In this document: positions 1 to 6,482 of the stretch, piece by piece
How positions within the stretch are numbered: the first letter of the stretch is position 1
Layout of the letters: every line of letters starts with the position of its first letter
Assembly: GCA_026770585.1 (NCBI GenBank)
Contig: MU646333.1
Location: forward strand, 911,793-922,039
DNA: 10,247 bases
Origin: Baffinella frigidus
Taxonomy: Eukaryota; Cryptophyceae; Cryptomonadales; Baffinellaceae
Direction: 5' to 3'
Position numbers and translations under genes: made by a program
The notes under the pieces: generated by a model
What the model saw: the letters and a program-made list of their open reading frames with translations, nothing else
Databases searched by the model: none
What the model was told of the DNA's origin: nothing

Positions 1-7
1 GGGAAAA

Positions 8-193
8 TCGAAAATATCGAAAAAGGGCTCTAGTATTTGTGACATATTATGGGTGGGGGGTGCATCTTGTCATCATATCAATGCATAAGATAGCATAAAA
101 TCAAAAATATCGAAAAAGGGCTCTAGTATTTGTGACATATTATGGGTGGGGGGTGCATCTTGTCATCATATCAATGCATAAGATAGCATAAAA
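8..193. repeat. 93-bp tandem satellite, two full copies
   Basis: Copies lie at 8-100 and 101-193. They differ at one position that I can see (G at 10, A at 103), so the array is young or homogenised. The unit is AT-rich with a G-rich patch (ATGGGTGGGGGGTGC). It starts within a few bases of the window edge, so the array probably continues upstream. The unit boundaries are arbitrary within the period. High-copy satellites of this size are common in subtelomeres. Confidence 0.95.
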
Positions 194-256
194 CTTTAGA
201 TGGACGCACCAATTATCGAGATGTTCATTTCCCGACACCCCGACCCGACCTCGAGA

Positions 257-284
257 AAATCCGCGCTGACCCGAAAAGTACAAT
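257..284 (+). repeat. 28-bp exact dispersed repeat, copy 1
   Basis: This 28-bp stretch, beginning AAATCCGCGCTGACCCG, is identical to 1193-1220 in the same orientation. It overlaps the 3' end of the putative minus-strand gene, so the last 20 or so codons of that ORF may be repeat rather than ancestral coding sequence. Confidence 0.9.
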
Positions 285-502
285 AAACACGCTTCGGAGG
301 TCGGTATTCGGTTCTCTGCAGTCAACATTAAAGCTAGACGTACCCACACCATCCTGTCGTTGTAAGAGTTTTCCCAGCACGGATTTCATGTGTAGGGGTC
401 CACGGCGGAGATTGTTATCTACTTCCTTTAGATGGGGGGCGGTCATCACATTGATCATCATGATTCCGAGCGTAGTCCGCGGGTCGAGCAGCGCGCCGGC
501 CG

Positions 503-576
503 GCGCAGCGTCTGGCGCGGTGCGCCCCGCCAGCGGGGAGAGCTGTCCCGCCGGCCCCGGCTGGCGCAGCGTCTGA
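503..576. repeat. Short direct repeat in GC-rich region
   Basis: GGCGCAGCGTCTG occurs near 503-515 and again near 562-574, within very GC-rich DNA. In the minus-strand frame the copies encode similar Ala/Pro/Gln-rich peptides, consistent with low-complexity expansion inside the putative gene. Confidence 0.6.
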
Positions 577-1192
577 AGCGCGCGGGAGCGCTGCCCCGGC
601 TTGCGCTTCGCAGGCGAGGATGAGTTGGACGCTGTGAGGCTGGTGGTGCGGAGAGGGGGGGAGTGATGGGCTGTGTGCTGGGAGTGAGGGTCTTCCCCGT
701 CGAGCCCCGAGCTGGACAGCTGCGTGGAAGGGTGAGTTGGTGGGCATGCCGCAGGGGTTGGCTGGAGAGGTGGGGAGGTTTGTGCCTCTGCCGCGGCGGG
801 TGACAGGGTGGCGTCGACTGTCTGCAGCAGTTGCCCGATCCGCTTCACCTGCTCGACCGTCGAGGCTGTGGGTCAGCCGACGGTCTGGGCTGTCTTCCTC
901 TGCTCTGGCCACGAGACACGCCTCCAGGAGCTGCTTGTCGGGGAGTCCGCAGCTTGTCGGGAGGGAAGGGGGGCAGAATACCATCTCCGACAAATCGGTG
1001 TCATACTTCCCCTCTATCGACGACATGCTGCCACAGCACCACTCTCGAGAGTAAAGATGCAGGAGTCCAACGAATTTTCCCACGCGTTGGGACTCAAAAA
1101 AAACTCAACGGACTGCAACAAAAAAATGATGACAACAGATAAGACTCGGGAAAATGCCGGGTCATATTACTTCTGGGGATCTTTACTACCCC

Positions 1193-1220
1193 AAATCCGC
1201 GCTGACCCGAAAAGTACAAT
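1193..1220 (+). repeat. 28-bp exact dispersed repeat, copy 2
   Basis: Identical to 257-284 over 28 bases, same strand, with unrelated flanks on both sides. The two copies bracket the putative minus-strand gene, lying 936 bp apart, which could reflect insertion, recombination or gene conversion. Confidence 0.9.
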
Positions 1221-1257
1221 GATAAGAAGACGGTCCTAGGTGGCAGCGTTACAGCTG

Positions 1258-1304
1258 GAATCGACGAACGTACCCACGGAATCGACGAACGTACGAGCTC
1301 GTAC
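1258..1304. repeat. 21-bp tandem repeat ending in a 14-bp palindrome
   Basis: A 21-bp unit beginning GAATCGACGAACGTAC occurs at 1258-1278. A second copy begins at 1279 and runs into the perfect palindrome GTACGAGCTCGTAC (1291-1304), after which CCCACGG resumes. The palindrome looks like an insertion between GTAC and CCCACGG of the second unit. Confidence 0.85.
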
Positions 1305-1393
1305 CCACGGACAACGTACCTCCGATGAGACAGGTCACGTGTCGTCAGGTCAGCAGATCCGTTGGTCTGGAGATCCGTTCTTCGGATTTGGGA

Positions 1394-1514
1394 AAATTCA
1401 AGTTGCTTTGTGCAAAAAGAGCCCGGGGTCCCCAGAAGTAGGTCGGTCCGTAGTAAACTACGTACAGCCTGTATTGTATTTGAGAGCTCTTTTTGCACAA
1501 AGCAACTTGAATTT
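1394..1514. mobile_element. Foldback (MITE-like) element with perfect 29-bp terminal inverted repeats
   Basis: The 29 bases at 1394-1422 (starting AAATTCAAGTTGCTTTG) are the exact reverse complement of 1486-1514. The 63-bp interior carries its own small hairpin (CGTAG, loop TAAA, CTACG; 1449-1462) and shows no coding capacity. Perfect arms suggest recent origin or gene conversion. I see no clear target-site duplication. A small non-autonomous foldback transposon is the natural reading; a structured RNA or a recombination product is possible. Confidence 0.75.
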
Positions 1515-1602
1515 GCCACATTTCAGGGAACGAGCTACAGGCGATCGGGAAGTGCCGAGACCCCGAGGCGGGCCCGTCCGGACCTCTGTGGGGACGTTCG
1601 GG

Positions 1603-1875
1603 GCTTTAACTTTTGACCCCGTGGGCCGATTTTACTTTTCTCGACGGTTCTGGAATCATGAGGACGCCCTCTTTCAATCACTAGATGGAATGTATGGCGC
1701 CAGAGGCCCAAAAACAGGTCCGCCGTTTTAGTCAACTTTCCACGAACAAAGCGAGTTTTTGGCATCTTCACGTGCTCCGCTGGAGATACTTCAACGAGCG
1801 GGTTTGGAGAGGGCGTGATGAGAAATTCAGAACCGTCGAGAAAAGTGAAATCGGCAGAGGGGATCAGAAGTTAGA
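1603..1875. repeat. Long imperfect inverted repeat (arms 1603-1674 and 1805-1875)
   Basis: The right arm reverse-complemented aligns to the left arm with mismatches and small indels, around an identical 19-bp core (ACTTTTCTCGACGGTTCTG in the left arm). Each arm has an open frame running outward that reads RTVEKS-E/K-IG...QKL, on minus for the left arm and on plus for the right. The 130-bp centre is not palindromic. This is an inverted duplication of one unit, or the two ends of an element. Confidence 0.75.
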
Positions 1876-2006
1876 GGACACATGTTTTTGGGATTTTCAC
1901 ATTCCTATAGGAATGGCTCAAAGGGTTAGGGCCCCCTCCGAATTCGGACGAATTCGGAATTTCGAAGGGTCGTGGAAACACAAGACTCCGTGGAGACACG
2001 GTGTAG

Positions 2007-2048
2007 ATTTAAAATACATGTAAATCTACATGTACATGTATTTTAAAT
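2007..2048. repeat. Perfect 16-bp inverted repeat (AT-rich hairpin)
   Basis: ATTTAAAATACATGTA at 2007-2022 is exactly reverse-complemented at 2033-2048, with a 10-base loop. It lies 29 bp upstream of the ATG at 2077 and marks the switch from the left repeat cluster to the A/C-rich retroelement-like region, so it could be an element boundary or a 5' leader hairpin. Confidence 0.85.
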
Positions 2049-2076
2049 TTCCTTATCTTTTGACATCAGAAAAAAA

Positions 2077-2718
2077 ATGACAAAAGTTAGGAAGCTTCGT
2101 ACGCCTGCTATTCGCCTGCTCTCAACGACAATTTCCCAACCAACCCCACTCATATTTCCTCTACATACTGATACAGAACACACTCAACCCACTGCGACTC
2201 AACATGCCGCCTACAGAATGGCCCTCAACTTCCTCACAGAAATTGCACTCCAGGCTTTTAGAACAGATGACGGCACATACCCTGCAACCGCCCCTGCCAC
2301 TTGCCAAGAAGACTACTCTGGCGTCCTGAAACTAAAGGCCGCTAACAACAAAGGCCCCATAACTCTACCCCCACAACAACTCCCCTTCGCCTGGCCGGAT
2401 CTCAACCCCAACAAACAAAGACCCCTCCCAAACAAGCAAAACCAACAACCAGGACCAGCTTATCCACTCCCAGATCCTGAACAATCCAGAAAACGACCCA
2501 ATTCTCCGCATCCCTGGGAGTTCTGCAACAAATGCTGGACCTTTGGTGACCACTATTCTGACTCGTGCAACAAACCTCCTGTACAATGCCCAGCGGATTT
2601 TAAAACAAAACGGAACAACCTCCAAAAAATACACCAAACAGCTCGTAAACACTCAAAACGACCGAACTCTAAAGAACAAACAGAAGATAAGCCATCGGGG
2701 GGGAAAGCATCAGACTAA
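2077..2718 (+). CDS. Retroelement ORF1/Gag-like protein with zinc-knuckle-like motif
   Basis: This is a 213-residue ORF from an ATG in an A-rich context (seven As before the TG). Seen: an N-terminal part with a possible helix (MALNFLTEIALQAF, about residues 48-61), a long Pro/Gln/Asn-rich middle, then a Cys/His cluster WEFCNKCWTFGDHYSDSC at about 147-164 giving C-x2-C-x5-H-x4-C, followed by another Cys, and a Lys/Arg/Gln-rich tail. A canonical CCHC knuckle has x4 before the His, so this is a one-residue variant. The order of proline-rich region, knuckle and basic tail is typical of nucleic-acid-binding ORF1/Gag proteins of non-LTR and LTR retroelements. Strong A/C bias of the + strand explains much of the Pro/Thr/Asn/Lys content, which lowers certainty. 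The ORF ends just after a G7 run (2697-2703) where a second frame opens. It could instead be a chance ORF in biased DNA, but the ordered motif argues against that. Confidence 0.5.
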   Translation: MTKVRKLRTPAIRLLSTTISQPTPLIFPLHTDTEHTQPTATQHAAYRMALNFLTEIALQAFRTDDGTYPATAPATCQEDYSGVLKLKAANNKGPITLPPQQLPFAWPDLNPNKQRPLPNKQNQQPGPAYPLPDPEQSRKRPNSPHPWEFCNKCWTFGDHYSDSCNKPPVQCPADFKTKRNNLQKIHQTARKHSKRPNSKEQTEDKPSGGKASD

Positions 2719-2771
2719 AAACAACAAGGCTCAACCTAAACGGCCTAACCCACCACTGGTCTGACTCGTGA
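2703..2771 (+). pseudogene. Possible broken start of a retroelement ORF2 (endonuclease-like)
   Basis: In the -1 frame relative to the upstream ORF, the DNA after the G7 run reads ESIRLKTTRLNLNGLTHHW and then meets a stop at 2769-2771. The N-x-N-G-L pattern preceded by a short hydrophobic/basic strand resembles the first strand of the APE-type endonuclease at the start of many LINE ORF2 proteins, where the Asn is catalytic. ORF1 ends at 2718, so the two frames overlap by 16 bases, an arrangement seen in such elements. No reverse transcriptase follows, so any ORF2 is truncated. The motif is short and may be chance. Confidence 0.25.
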
Positions 2772-2992
2772 CCTGAACCTCAACAACAAGAATACCCACC
2801 CGACTCGGAAACAACACAAAGCAGCCCCCATGAACCTTAACACACAACCGACGCACTTTCAAAGAATAAGAATAAGACAAAAACACAAGGACCTAAATGA
2901 ACCCGCCATAACAAACTGACAACGACAACTCCATAAGAAACTGCACAGGGGGAACAGACACGAATGAGACAATGAAGAGCAACGGGGGTGCT
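2719..2992 (+). other. A/C-rich, non-coding continuation of the retroelement-like region
   Basis: The + strand stays rich in A and C and poor in T, as in 2077-2718, but every frame is interrupted. A third frame is open from about 2750 to a TGA near 2920 and gives an Asn/Lys/Gln/His-rich peptide. The shared strand bias suggests this belongs to the same inserted or transcribed unit, now decayed. Confidence 0.5.
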
Positions 2993-3199
2993 AAGAGGGG
3001 GAGGGGCGGGGAGGAGGAGAGGAAGGGGAAGAAGGGAGGGAGGGAGGAAGGGGAGGGAAGGAGAGAGGGAGGAAGGGAGGGGAGGAACAGGGGGAGAGAG
3101 GAAAGAGGGGAGGGAGGAGGGAAGGAGGAGGGGAGGCAGGAGAGGAGGCAAAAAGACCTAAAAGAGAGGAGGCAGGAGGGGATAGAAGAGAAGAGGGAA
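2993..3199 (+). repeat. Long polypurine (G+A) tract
   Basis: About 207 bases are almost entirely G and A on the + strand, broken only by scattered C and T (for example C at 3007 and 3088 and a CCT near 3160). Motifs such as GGAGG, GGGA and GAGAGG recur irregularly. Apparent ORFs through it (Gly/Glu/Arg-rich on plus, Pro/Ser/Leu-rich on minus) follow from composition. Such tracts can form triplex (H-DNA) or G-quadruplex structures. Confidence 0.9.
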
Positions 3200-3600
3200 C
3201 CTTGACGAGAGGGGGCTACACCACGAGTAGCCTAAGAACGGGACAGAGTGAGGGCACTCAAACGTAGGCGCCAAGCGGGGATGGCGAGTAACAAGAGCCC
3301 TATTGAAAGGCGGGGGATCATTGATACATTCGCTGCTTTACTAACTTGTGCTCTTGATCTCTGACACTTGCTTGAACTTAACTCCGCTGACTCACATTGA
3401 CACTTCAGGGTACATTGTGACAACCCAGGCTAGGCCAACCACCCATTTCTCTCGTCCCACCTCTGGTGTCTGGCTAATCTCATCTCACACACACACACAC
3501 ACACACAATCCCTCTCACCTTGTGGGGTATCCGTGCCTGGAGCTTTTATACTTCAGTCATGGGATACCATGAGCCTCAGAACAAGGCTGACTTGGGTTCG
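3200..3600. other. No gene seen; contains one microsatellite
   Basis: Base composition returns to balanced. I find no convincing ORF, RNA gene or inverted repeat apart from the CA tract at 3486-3507. Short ORFs here lack any coding signature. Confidence 0.6.
3486..3507 (+). repeat. (CA)11 microsatellite
   Basis: Eleven uninterrupted CA dinucleotides. Confidence 0.97.
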
Positions 3601-3726
3601 GTGTTTGTGTGAGAGCGCGTTCCTCTTTGGGACCTTCACACACCCCAACAGAGCCACCCTGTATCCCCTCTTCACGAGCCTCTGCACTGGAGAGCAAAAC
3701 GCGATCCGAAAGCAAAAATGCTTTCT

Positions 3727-3796
3727 CTGCAGATCCCTTCTACGGAACGGCGTGTCGTTGGGCTATGTTGGGCGAAATTAAAACCTAAAGGACCAC
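3727..3796 (+). repeat. Dispersed repeat family, copy 1 (subfamily A)
   Basis: Core: CTGCAGATCCCTTCTACGGA, then GTGTCGTTGGGCTATGTTGG and AAATTAAAACCTAAAGGACC. In one frame the core reads STERRVVGLCWAKLKPKGP. It is the reference copy for the other A-type copies and sits at the end of the first 231-bp duplicate. Confidence 0.85.
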
Positions 3797-3956
3797 AAAG
3801 TTCACAAACCTCCACTCCATAAGGTGTGTCAATAAGTGTGTGCGAGGAGCGTGTTCCCAGCTGGGGACTCCTCAAAAACCCAAGAGAACCACTATCCCTT
3901 TTTCACTATCCTCAGCACTGAAAAGCTCATTGCAATCCGAAAGCAAATATGCTTTT

Positions 3957-4026
3957 TCTGCAGATCTTTTCTACGGAAAGGTGTGTCGTTGGGCTATGGT
4001 GGGAGCATTTAAAACCCACAGGACCT
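3957..4026 (+). repeat. Dispersed repeat family, copy 2 (subfamily A)
   Basis: Same core as copy 1 with scattered substitutions. The matching frame reads STERCVVGLWWEHLKPTGP, so the Cys is replaced by Trp and GP is kept. It is followed immediately by a truncated head-to-tail copy. Confidence 0.85.
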
Positions 4027-4033
4027 AGCAGGG

Positions 4034-4061
4034 TCTGCAGATCTTTTCTACGGAAAGGCGT
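4034..4061 (+). repeat. Truncated dispersed-repeat copy
   Basis: CTGCAGATCTTTTCTACGGA followed by AAGGCGTG repeats the first 28 bases of copy 2, then diverges. It looks like a 5' fragment left by unequal exchange. Confidence 0.8.
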
Positions 4062-4153
4062 GGAACCAGCCAGAACGACCCTCGGGAACGGCAACTGCGC
4101 GGCCATCGACGGGGTGGTTATGGGCGTTAGAGCCCTGCGTCCCGGCCAATCTC

Positions 4154-4189
4154 TCCTACTGGCATACAGTGGTCGTGTTTGTCAATTTA
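4154..4189 (+). repeat. 36-bp dispersed segment, inverted partner at 6574-6609
   Basis: This segment contains ACAGTGGTCGTGTTTGTCAA and matches the reverse complement of 6574-6609 with about five differences. Both copies can be read as LLAYSGRV. It may be one end of a larger, mostly decayed repeat. Confidence 0.8.
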
Positions 4190-4291
4190 AAAAACCGTGC
4201 TTTCCCCCCATCAACGACGTGCACAGAGGCAGCCAACCTCGGGTCGTGTTGGGAAGACTCTTTTTCTGATTTTGTCACGCCAGCCCTAGAG

Positions 4292-4384
4292 GATCCTAGC
4301 TCAGACTCAATCTGAGCTCTAGGATCCTAGCTCAGACTCAATCTGAAGTCAATCCAGCCCGAAGATCCTAGCTCAGACTCAATC
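4292..4384. repeat. 21-bp motif repeated three times, with an internal palindrome
   Basis: GATCCTAGCTCAGACTCAAT plus C occurs at 4292-4312, 4323-4343 and 4364-4384 (spacings 31 and 41 bp). Between copies 1 and 2 the sequence folds back: GATCCTAGCTCAGA pairs with TCTGAGCTCTAGGATC (4292-4327), with a two-base bulge. Confidence 0.9.
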
Positions 4385-4894
4385 CTCTCGAGGTCCCCTT
4401 ATCATCGGGGACGCCGCCATCGAATTCACCAAAATGAAAGAGCTGAAGAGTCTGGGTTAGGTCGGTCGACAGAGTTAGGAAACGAGTTTCTCCGACACGT
4501 TAGTAGGTGCGGTCGTACATTTAAGATCTATGCAAGGGGTTAGAATCCATCCGGAAAATACTCGTATGAGCGGCCGACACGGGGTACAGTAACGCTGGTT
4601 CTTTGGCAATAAATTATCAATCTCTGTGCAAGGGCACTTGTAACCAACGACGATGCACGCAACACGCGGCTAACGACGACAAGACAGAATTCGTCGACCA
4701 CGACTTTGAGGTTTTACTGGTGAAGAGCTCAGGAACGAATGGAATGGGACTAACCGCCACGAACATCCTTCACTTATTGACACTTATTGACTTTATTCGA
4801 AAGTGAAAATGCACGGTGCAAGAATTGAGGCGAGATTAGGAAAAAGTCTGGGAACTGCACCAGAGTTTTCCTACTCAAGAAACTGCCACTACCC
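4385..4894. other. Mostly featureless; one weak ORF and a 10-bp duplication
   Basis: The region holds the weak ORF at 4603-4806 and an exact tandem 10-mer CACTTATTGA (4771-4790). I see no dispersed-repeat copies, inverted repeats or RNA genes. Confidence 0.5.
4603..4806 (+). CDS. Weak 67-codon open frame, possible exon remnant
   Basis: There is no ATG at the start; the frame opens at a TTG, so if real it is an exon or a fragment. It reads as unusually protein-like for this region: a Cys/His-bearing start (LCKGTCNQRRCTQHA), an acidic/hydrophobic strand KTEFVDHDFEVLLVKSS, and a hydrophobic tail NILHLLTLIDFIRK before TGA. The tail overlaps the 10-bp tandem duplication, which argues against conservation. 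No family recognised. Confidence 0.2.
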   Translation: MAINYQSLCKGTCNQRRCTQHAANDDKTEFVDHDFEVLLVKSSGTNGMGLTATNILHLLTLIDFIRK

Positions 4895-4951
4895 ATGTGG
4901 GGGGATCCACCAAGGAGCTCTCCTTTATCTGGCTCCACCGTAGACTCGGTG

Positions 4952-5044
4952 GTCAGCCATGTTGGGAAACAATAGAACCTGAAGGTCCTAAAGGTGTCGT
5001 TGGGCTATGTTGGGAGAAATCAAAACCTCAAGGGCCTAAAGACC
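4952..5044 (+). repeat. Dispersed repeat family, two head-to-tail cores (subfamily A)
   Basis: Two abutting cores at 4952-4991 and 4992-5044. In one continuous frame they read QPCWETIEPEGPK then GVVGLCWEKSKPQGPKD, so the W-E-x3-P-x-G-P-K pattern occurs twice in tandem. The frame is open from a GTG at 4897 to a stop at 5232 (111 codons), the longest ORF containing the motif, but it lacks an ATG and its remainder is unremarkable. Confidence 0.75.
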
Positions 5045-5470
5045 TTGCCGTGGCCGATTTTACCGTACGAAGCTCTCTTCGTGGGATCCTAGGGTATTTT
5101 CGAGAGTGGCCACTTGAGGCTGGAAAGGGGAGCATGGTTTTAAGTTCCAGTAACCCACCGGTAACTCTTGGGAGATTTTCGCCGGACGGGAGGTACTCTT
5201 CGGACGGAAAGTACTCCCCACACGGGTCCTAGGAGGAGGCGCTTTCTTATCAGCATGGTACTCCGCTTCTGCAAGCGGGTATCGTGCCCCCACCTGGAAG
5301 CCTAAAAGAGCAACGACTTTACGAAAATGTGAAGTCGTTGAGCAGTGCCGGTGTGCAACGTTTTCCGAGGCGGGCTCGTTCCTTAAGGCTCACAGACTTT
5401 TGTATCACTCAACTCAAGGCTCAAGAGCCTCATTTAGGACCTGTATGAAGAGAAATGCAGAAAAAGCAAT
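5045..5470. other. Intergenic stretch with small repeats only
   Basis: Contains an imperfect 18-bp tandem pair (5183-5200 and 5201-5218, CGGACGG...GTACTC) and the hairpin at 5311-5340. No convincing coding sequence. The CGGACGG motif reappears near 8050 (CTACGGACGG), upstream of the secreted-protein gene. Confidence 0.5.
5311..5340. repeat. 12-bp-stem hairpin
   Basis: CAACGACTTTAC (5311-5322) pairs with GTGAAGTCGTTG (5329-5340), with one T-G wobble and a six-base loop GAAAAT. The fold is compact and could form in RNA. No T-run follows, so there is no reason to call a terminator. Confidence 0.8.
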
Positions 5471-5510
5471 CCTTTGGGTCCTTTAGGTTCTTCGAGCTCT
5501 CAACATAGGC
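5471..5510 (-). repeat. Dispersed repeat family, short copy (subfamily B)
   Basis: The reverse complement reads GCCTATGTTGAGAGCTCGAA followed by GAACCTAAAGGACCCAAAGG. It keeps the CTATGTTG core and the CCTAAAGGA tail but lacks the 5' CTGCAGATC segment of subfamily A. Confidence 0.75.
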
Positions 5511-5572
5511 TACAAAAAAGAAAAGCAAAAAGCTAAAATCGAGATTTAGTCCACTTTGAGGGCTGACGACCG

Positions 5573-5640
5573 TTAGGTCCTTTATGTTCTTCGAGCTCCC
5601 AACATAGGCGGACACAGGAACTTGTTCTTCAGCAACGCCA
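5573..5640 (-). repeat. Dispersed repeat family copy (subfamily B)
   Basis: The reverse complement contains GTGTCCGCCTATGTTGGGAG then CTCGAAGAACATAAAGGACC. A frame reads VRLCWELEEHKGP. Homology with the 7035 copy extends upstream through AACAAGTTCCTGTGTCC and AAGCATGGC, defining a longer B-type head. Confidence 0.8.
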
Positions 5641-5729
5641 TGCTTCCTTGCAACGACTGGGTCAACATCTCAGTGCCACTCATCGAGGAGAAGCAGAATC
5701 GGGTCAACGGAAGCGTCGTTGGAGATTCG

Positions 5730-5790
5730 CTTAGGTTCTTTTAACTCCCACCACAAGCGGACACCGGAACTGGTTCTCTACATCAAGCCA
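5730..5790 (-). repeat. Dispersed repeat family copy (subfamily B, diverged)
   Basis: The reverse complement includes GAACCAGTTCCGGTGTCCGC, TTGTGGTGGGAGTTAAAAGA and ACCTAAGCG. The CTATGTTG core has changed to CTTGTGGTG, and the tail is a single unit. Confidence 0.7.
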
Positions 5791-6089
5791 GGATTTGACA
5801 GAGACGAGTGTGGTGGCACTGAGATGTTGTCGCTTTGAGTCACTGAGCATTTCTTCAAAAGGATTCGCCGTTTCGCCATCTACTGGAAAGCCCCAGGGGA
5901 AGTGTCAAAAAGTTCGCGACACTCTGGTGTCGCATACTTTTGAGCCATTTTCTCCTCAAAAGGCAATTTTCACCCCCAAGGACGTGACCAAAATTCGTCA
6001 AAAGGTAACCTACAAGTAATTTTAGTGCCGTGTCCAAGAATTTTGAGACTTCCTCTGTGGCTTTGCAGTAGATACCCATGCCATCGCAG
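5791..6089. other. No gene seen; one hairpin
   Basis: No dispersed-repeat copy and no convincing ORF. A 74-codon frame at 5795-6019 has no family signature and crosses the hairpin at 5905-5943. Confidence 0.5.
5905..5943. repeat. Two-part hairpin
   Basis: An inner perfect stem GCGACAC/GTGTCGC (5916-5922 with 5927-5933, loop TCTG) is nested in an outer stem of TCAAAAAGT (5905-5913) with ACTTTTGA (5936-5943), separated by a 2-base internal loop. One A is unpaired. Confidence 0.75.
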
Positions 6090-6153
6090 TGTGAGCCTCA
6101 GTCAGTCAGGTAGCGAGCCTCGGCCATGGGGCAGGTCGCGAGCCTCTAGTTGA
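6090..6153 (-). repeat. 64-bp inverted-repeat arm (partner 7199-7262)
   Basis: The reverse complement matches 7199-7262 with three mismatches in 64, and homology ends abruptly on both sides. It contains near-repeated GCGAGCCTC units. The arms are about 1.05 kb apart and the DNA between is not palindromic. Confidence 0.9.
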
Positions 6154-6280
6154 GTGATGTGAACGGCCAATGAACTCAGATATGGTCTCAGCTCGTGTTG
6201 CCCCAGGGCCTTGTGAGACGCCTCCCCTCTAGCGGGGCAGGCCCCGACGCAGGGTCTAAGGATTGGTTCTAGCCGTCCGT

Positions 6281-6420
6281 GGTGCTTTGGTGCTTTGTAT
6301 TGCACTCACCTCGCATATCACGCCCACCTCGGTGCCTAGCACCATGAGGAAATGGGAACCATCTACGGATGAGCTCCCCGGTCCTACCCTCGCAGGTTCG
6401 ACTGAGCCCCCTTTCCCCGC
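6281..6420 (+). repeat. About 140-bp dispersed repeat, copy 1 (partner 7762-7890)
   Basis: Begins GGTGCTTTGGTGCTTT (itself a GGTGCTTT duplication) and shares with 7762-7890 the blocks ACTCAC, CCCACCTC, ATCTACGGATGAG, GCAGGTTC and the closing CCTTT..CCCC. The copies have diverged with small indels. GGTTCGACTGAGCC is tRNA B-box-like, but the second copy does not keep it and I see no A box. Confidence 0.75.
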
Positions 6421-6482
6421 ACAAAACCACCCTGAAGAGTGACGCCGTCGATTGCCTTGTTTGTGTGCTGTAGCCAGCCCTG

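Larger units (their letters stand above)
225..1026 (-). pseudogene. Putative minus-strand gene with an internal frame change
   Basis: I do not recognise the family. Reading leftward from an ATG at 1026-1024, one frame gives a protein-like N-terminus (MSSIEGKYDTDLSEMVFCPP, then a Leu/Glu-rich stretch and EEDSPDRRLTHSLDG) down to about 860. A neighbouring frame, open from just after a TGA near 868 to the stop at 225, then looks more natural: VEQVKRIGQLLQTVDATLS, a Ser/Pro/Ala/Gln-rich low-complexity segment, a basic SPAKRKPGQRSR patch, and a helical tail (LGIMMINVMTAPHLKEVDNN, then LHMKSVLGKLL). Joining them needs one extra base to be skipped or an intron of 3n+1 bases. No signal peptide or membrane segment is evident. 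GC is much higher here than in the flanks. It could be a decayed gene, an intron-split gene or a base-call error. Confidence that some coding sequence exists on this strand is moderate; the exact structure is uncertain. Confidence 0.4.
3607..4026 (+). repeat. Diverged tandem duplication, period about 231 bp
   Basis: Copy 1 (3607-3796) and copy 2 (3837-4026) align through most of their length: GCGCGTTCC versus GCGTGTTCC near the start, CTGCACTGGA versus CAGCACTGAA in the middle, ATCCGAAAGCAAA (3704 and 3935), then CTGCAGATC, TACGGAA and GTGTCGTTGGGCTATG. Each copy ends in the dispersed-repeat core described separately. Several frames stay open in both copies, so the reading frame is not diagnostic. 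Confidence 0.8.

Noticed and set aside
1240-1731. 163-codon plus-strand ORF
   Set aside because: It starts at GTG and runs through the perfect foldback at 1394-1514 and the arm of another inverted repeat, so its length is better explained by repeats than by a gene.
2837-3205. Low-complexity ORFs on both strands of the purine tract
   Set aside because: Gly/Glu/Arg on plus and Pro/Ser/Leu on minus follow automatically from a G/A-only strand, which has no stop codons on minus and few on plus.
3533-4269. Several 60-106-codon ORFs in the 231-bp duplication
   Set aside because: More than one frame is open in both copies and none starts at a shared ATG, so I treat these as repeats and do not call genes.
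4292-4384. CRISPR-like array
   Set aside because: There are only three copies, with spacers of 10 and 20 bp, and the context is eukaryotic; no cas genes.
6385-6405. tRNA or SINE B box (GGTTCGACTGAGCC)
   Set aside because: No A box or cloverleaf, and the paired copy near 7868 reads GGTTCAGCC instead.
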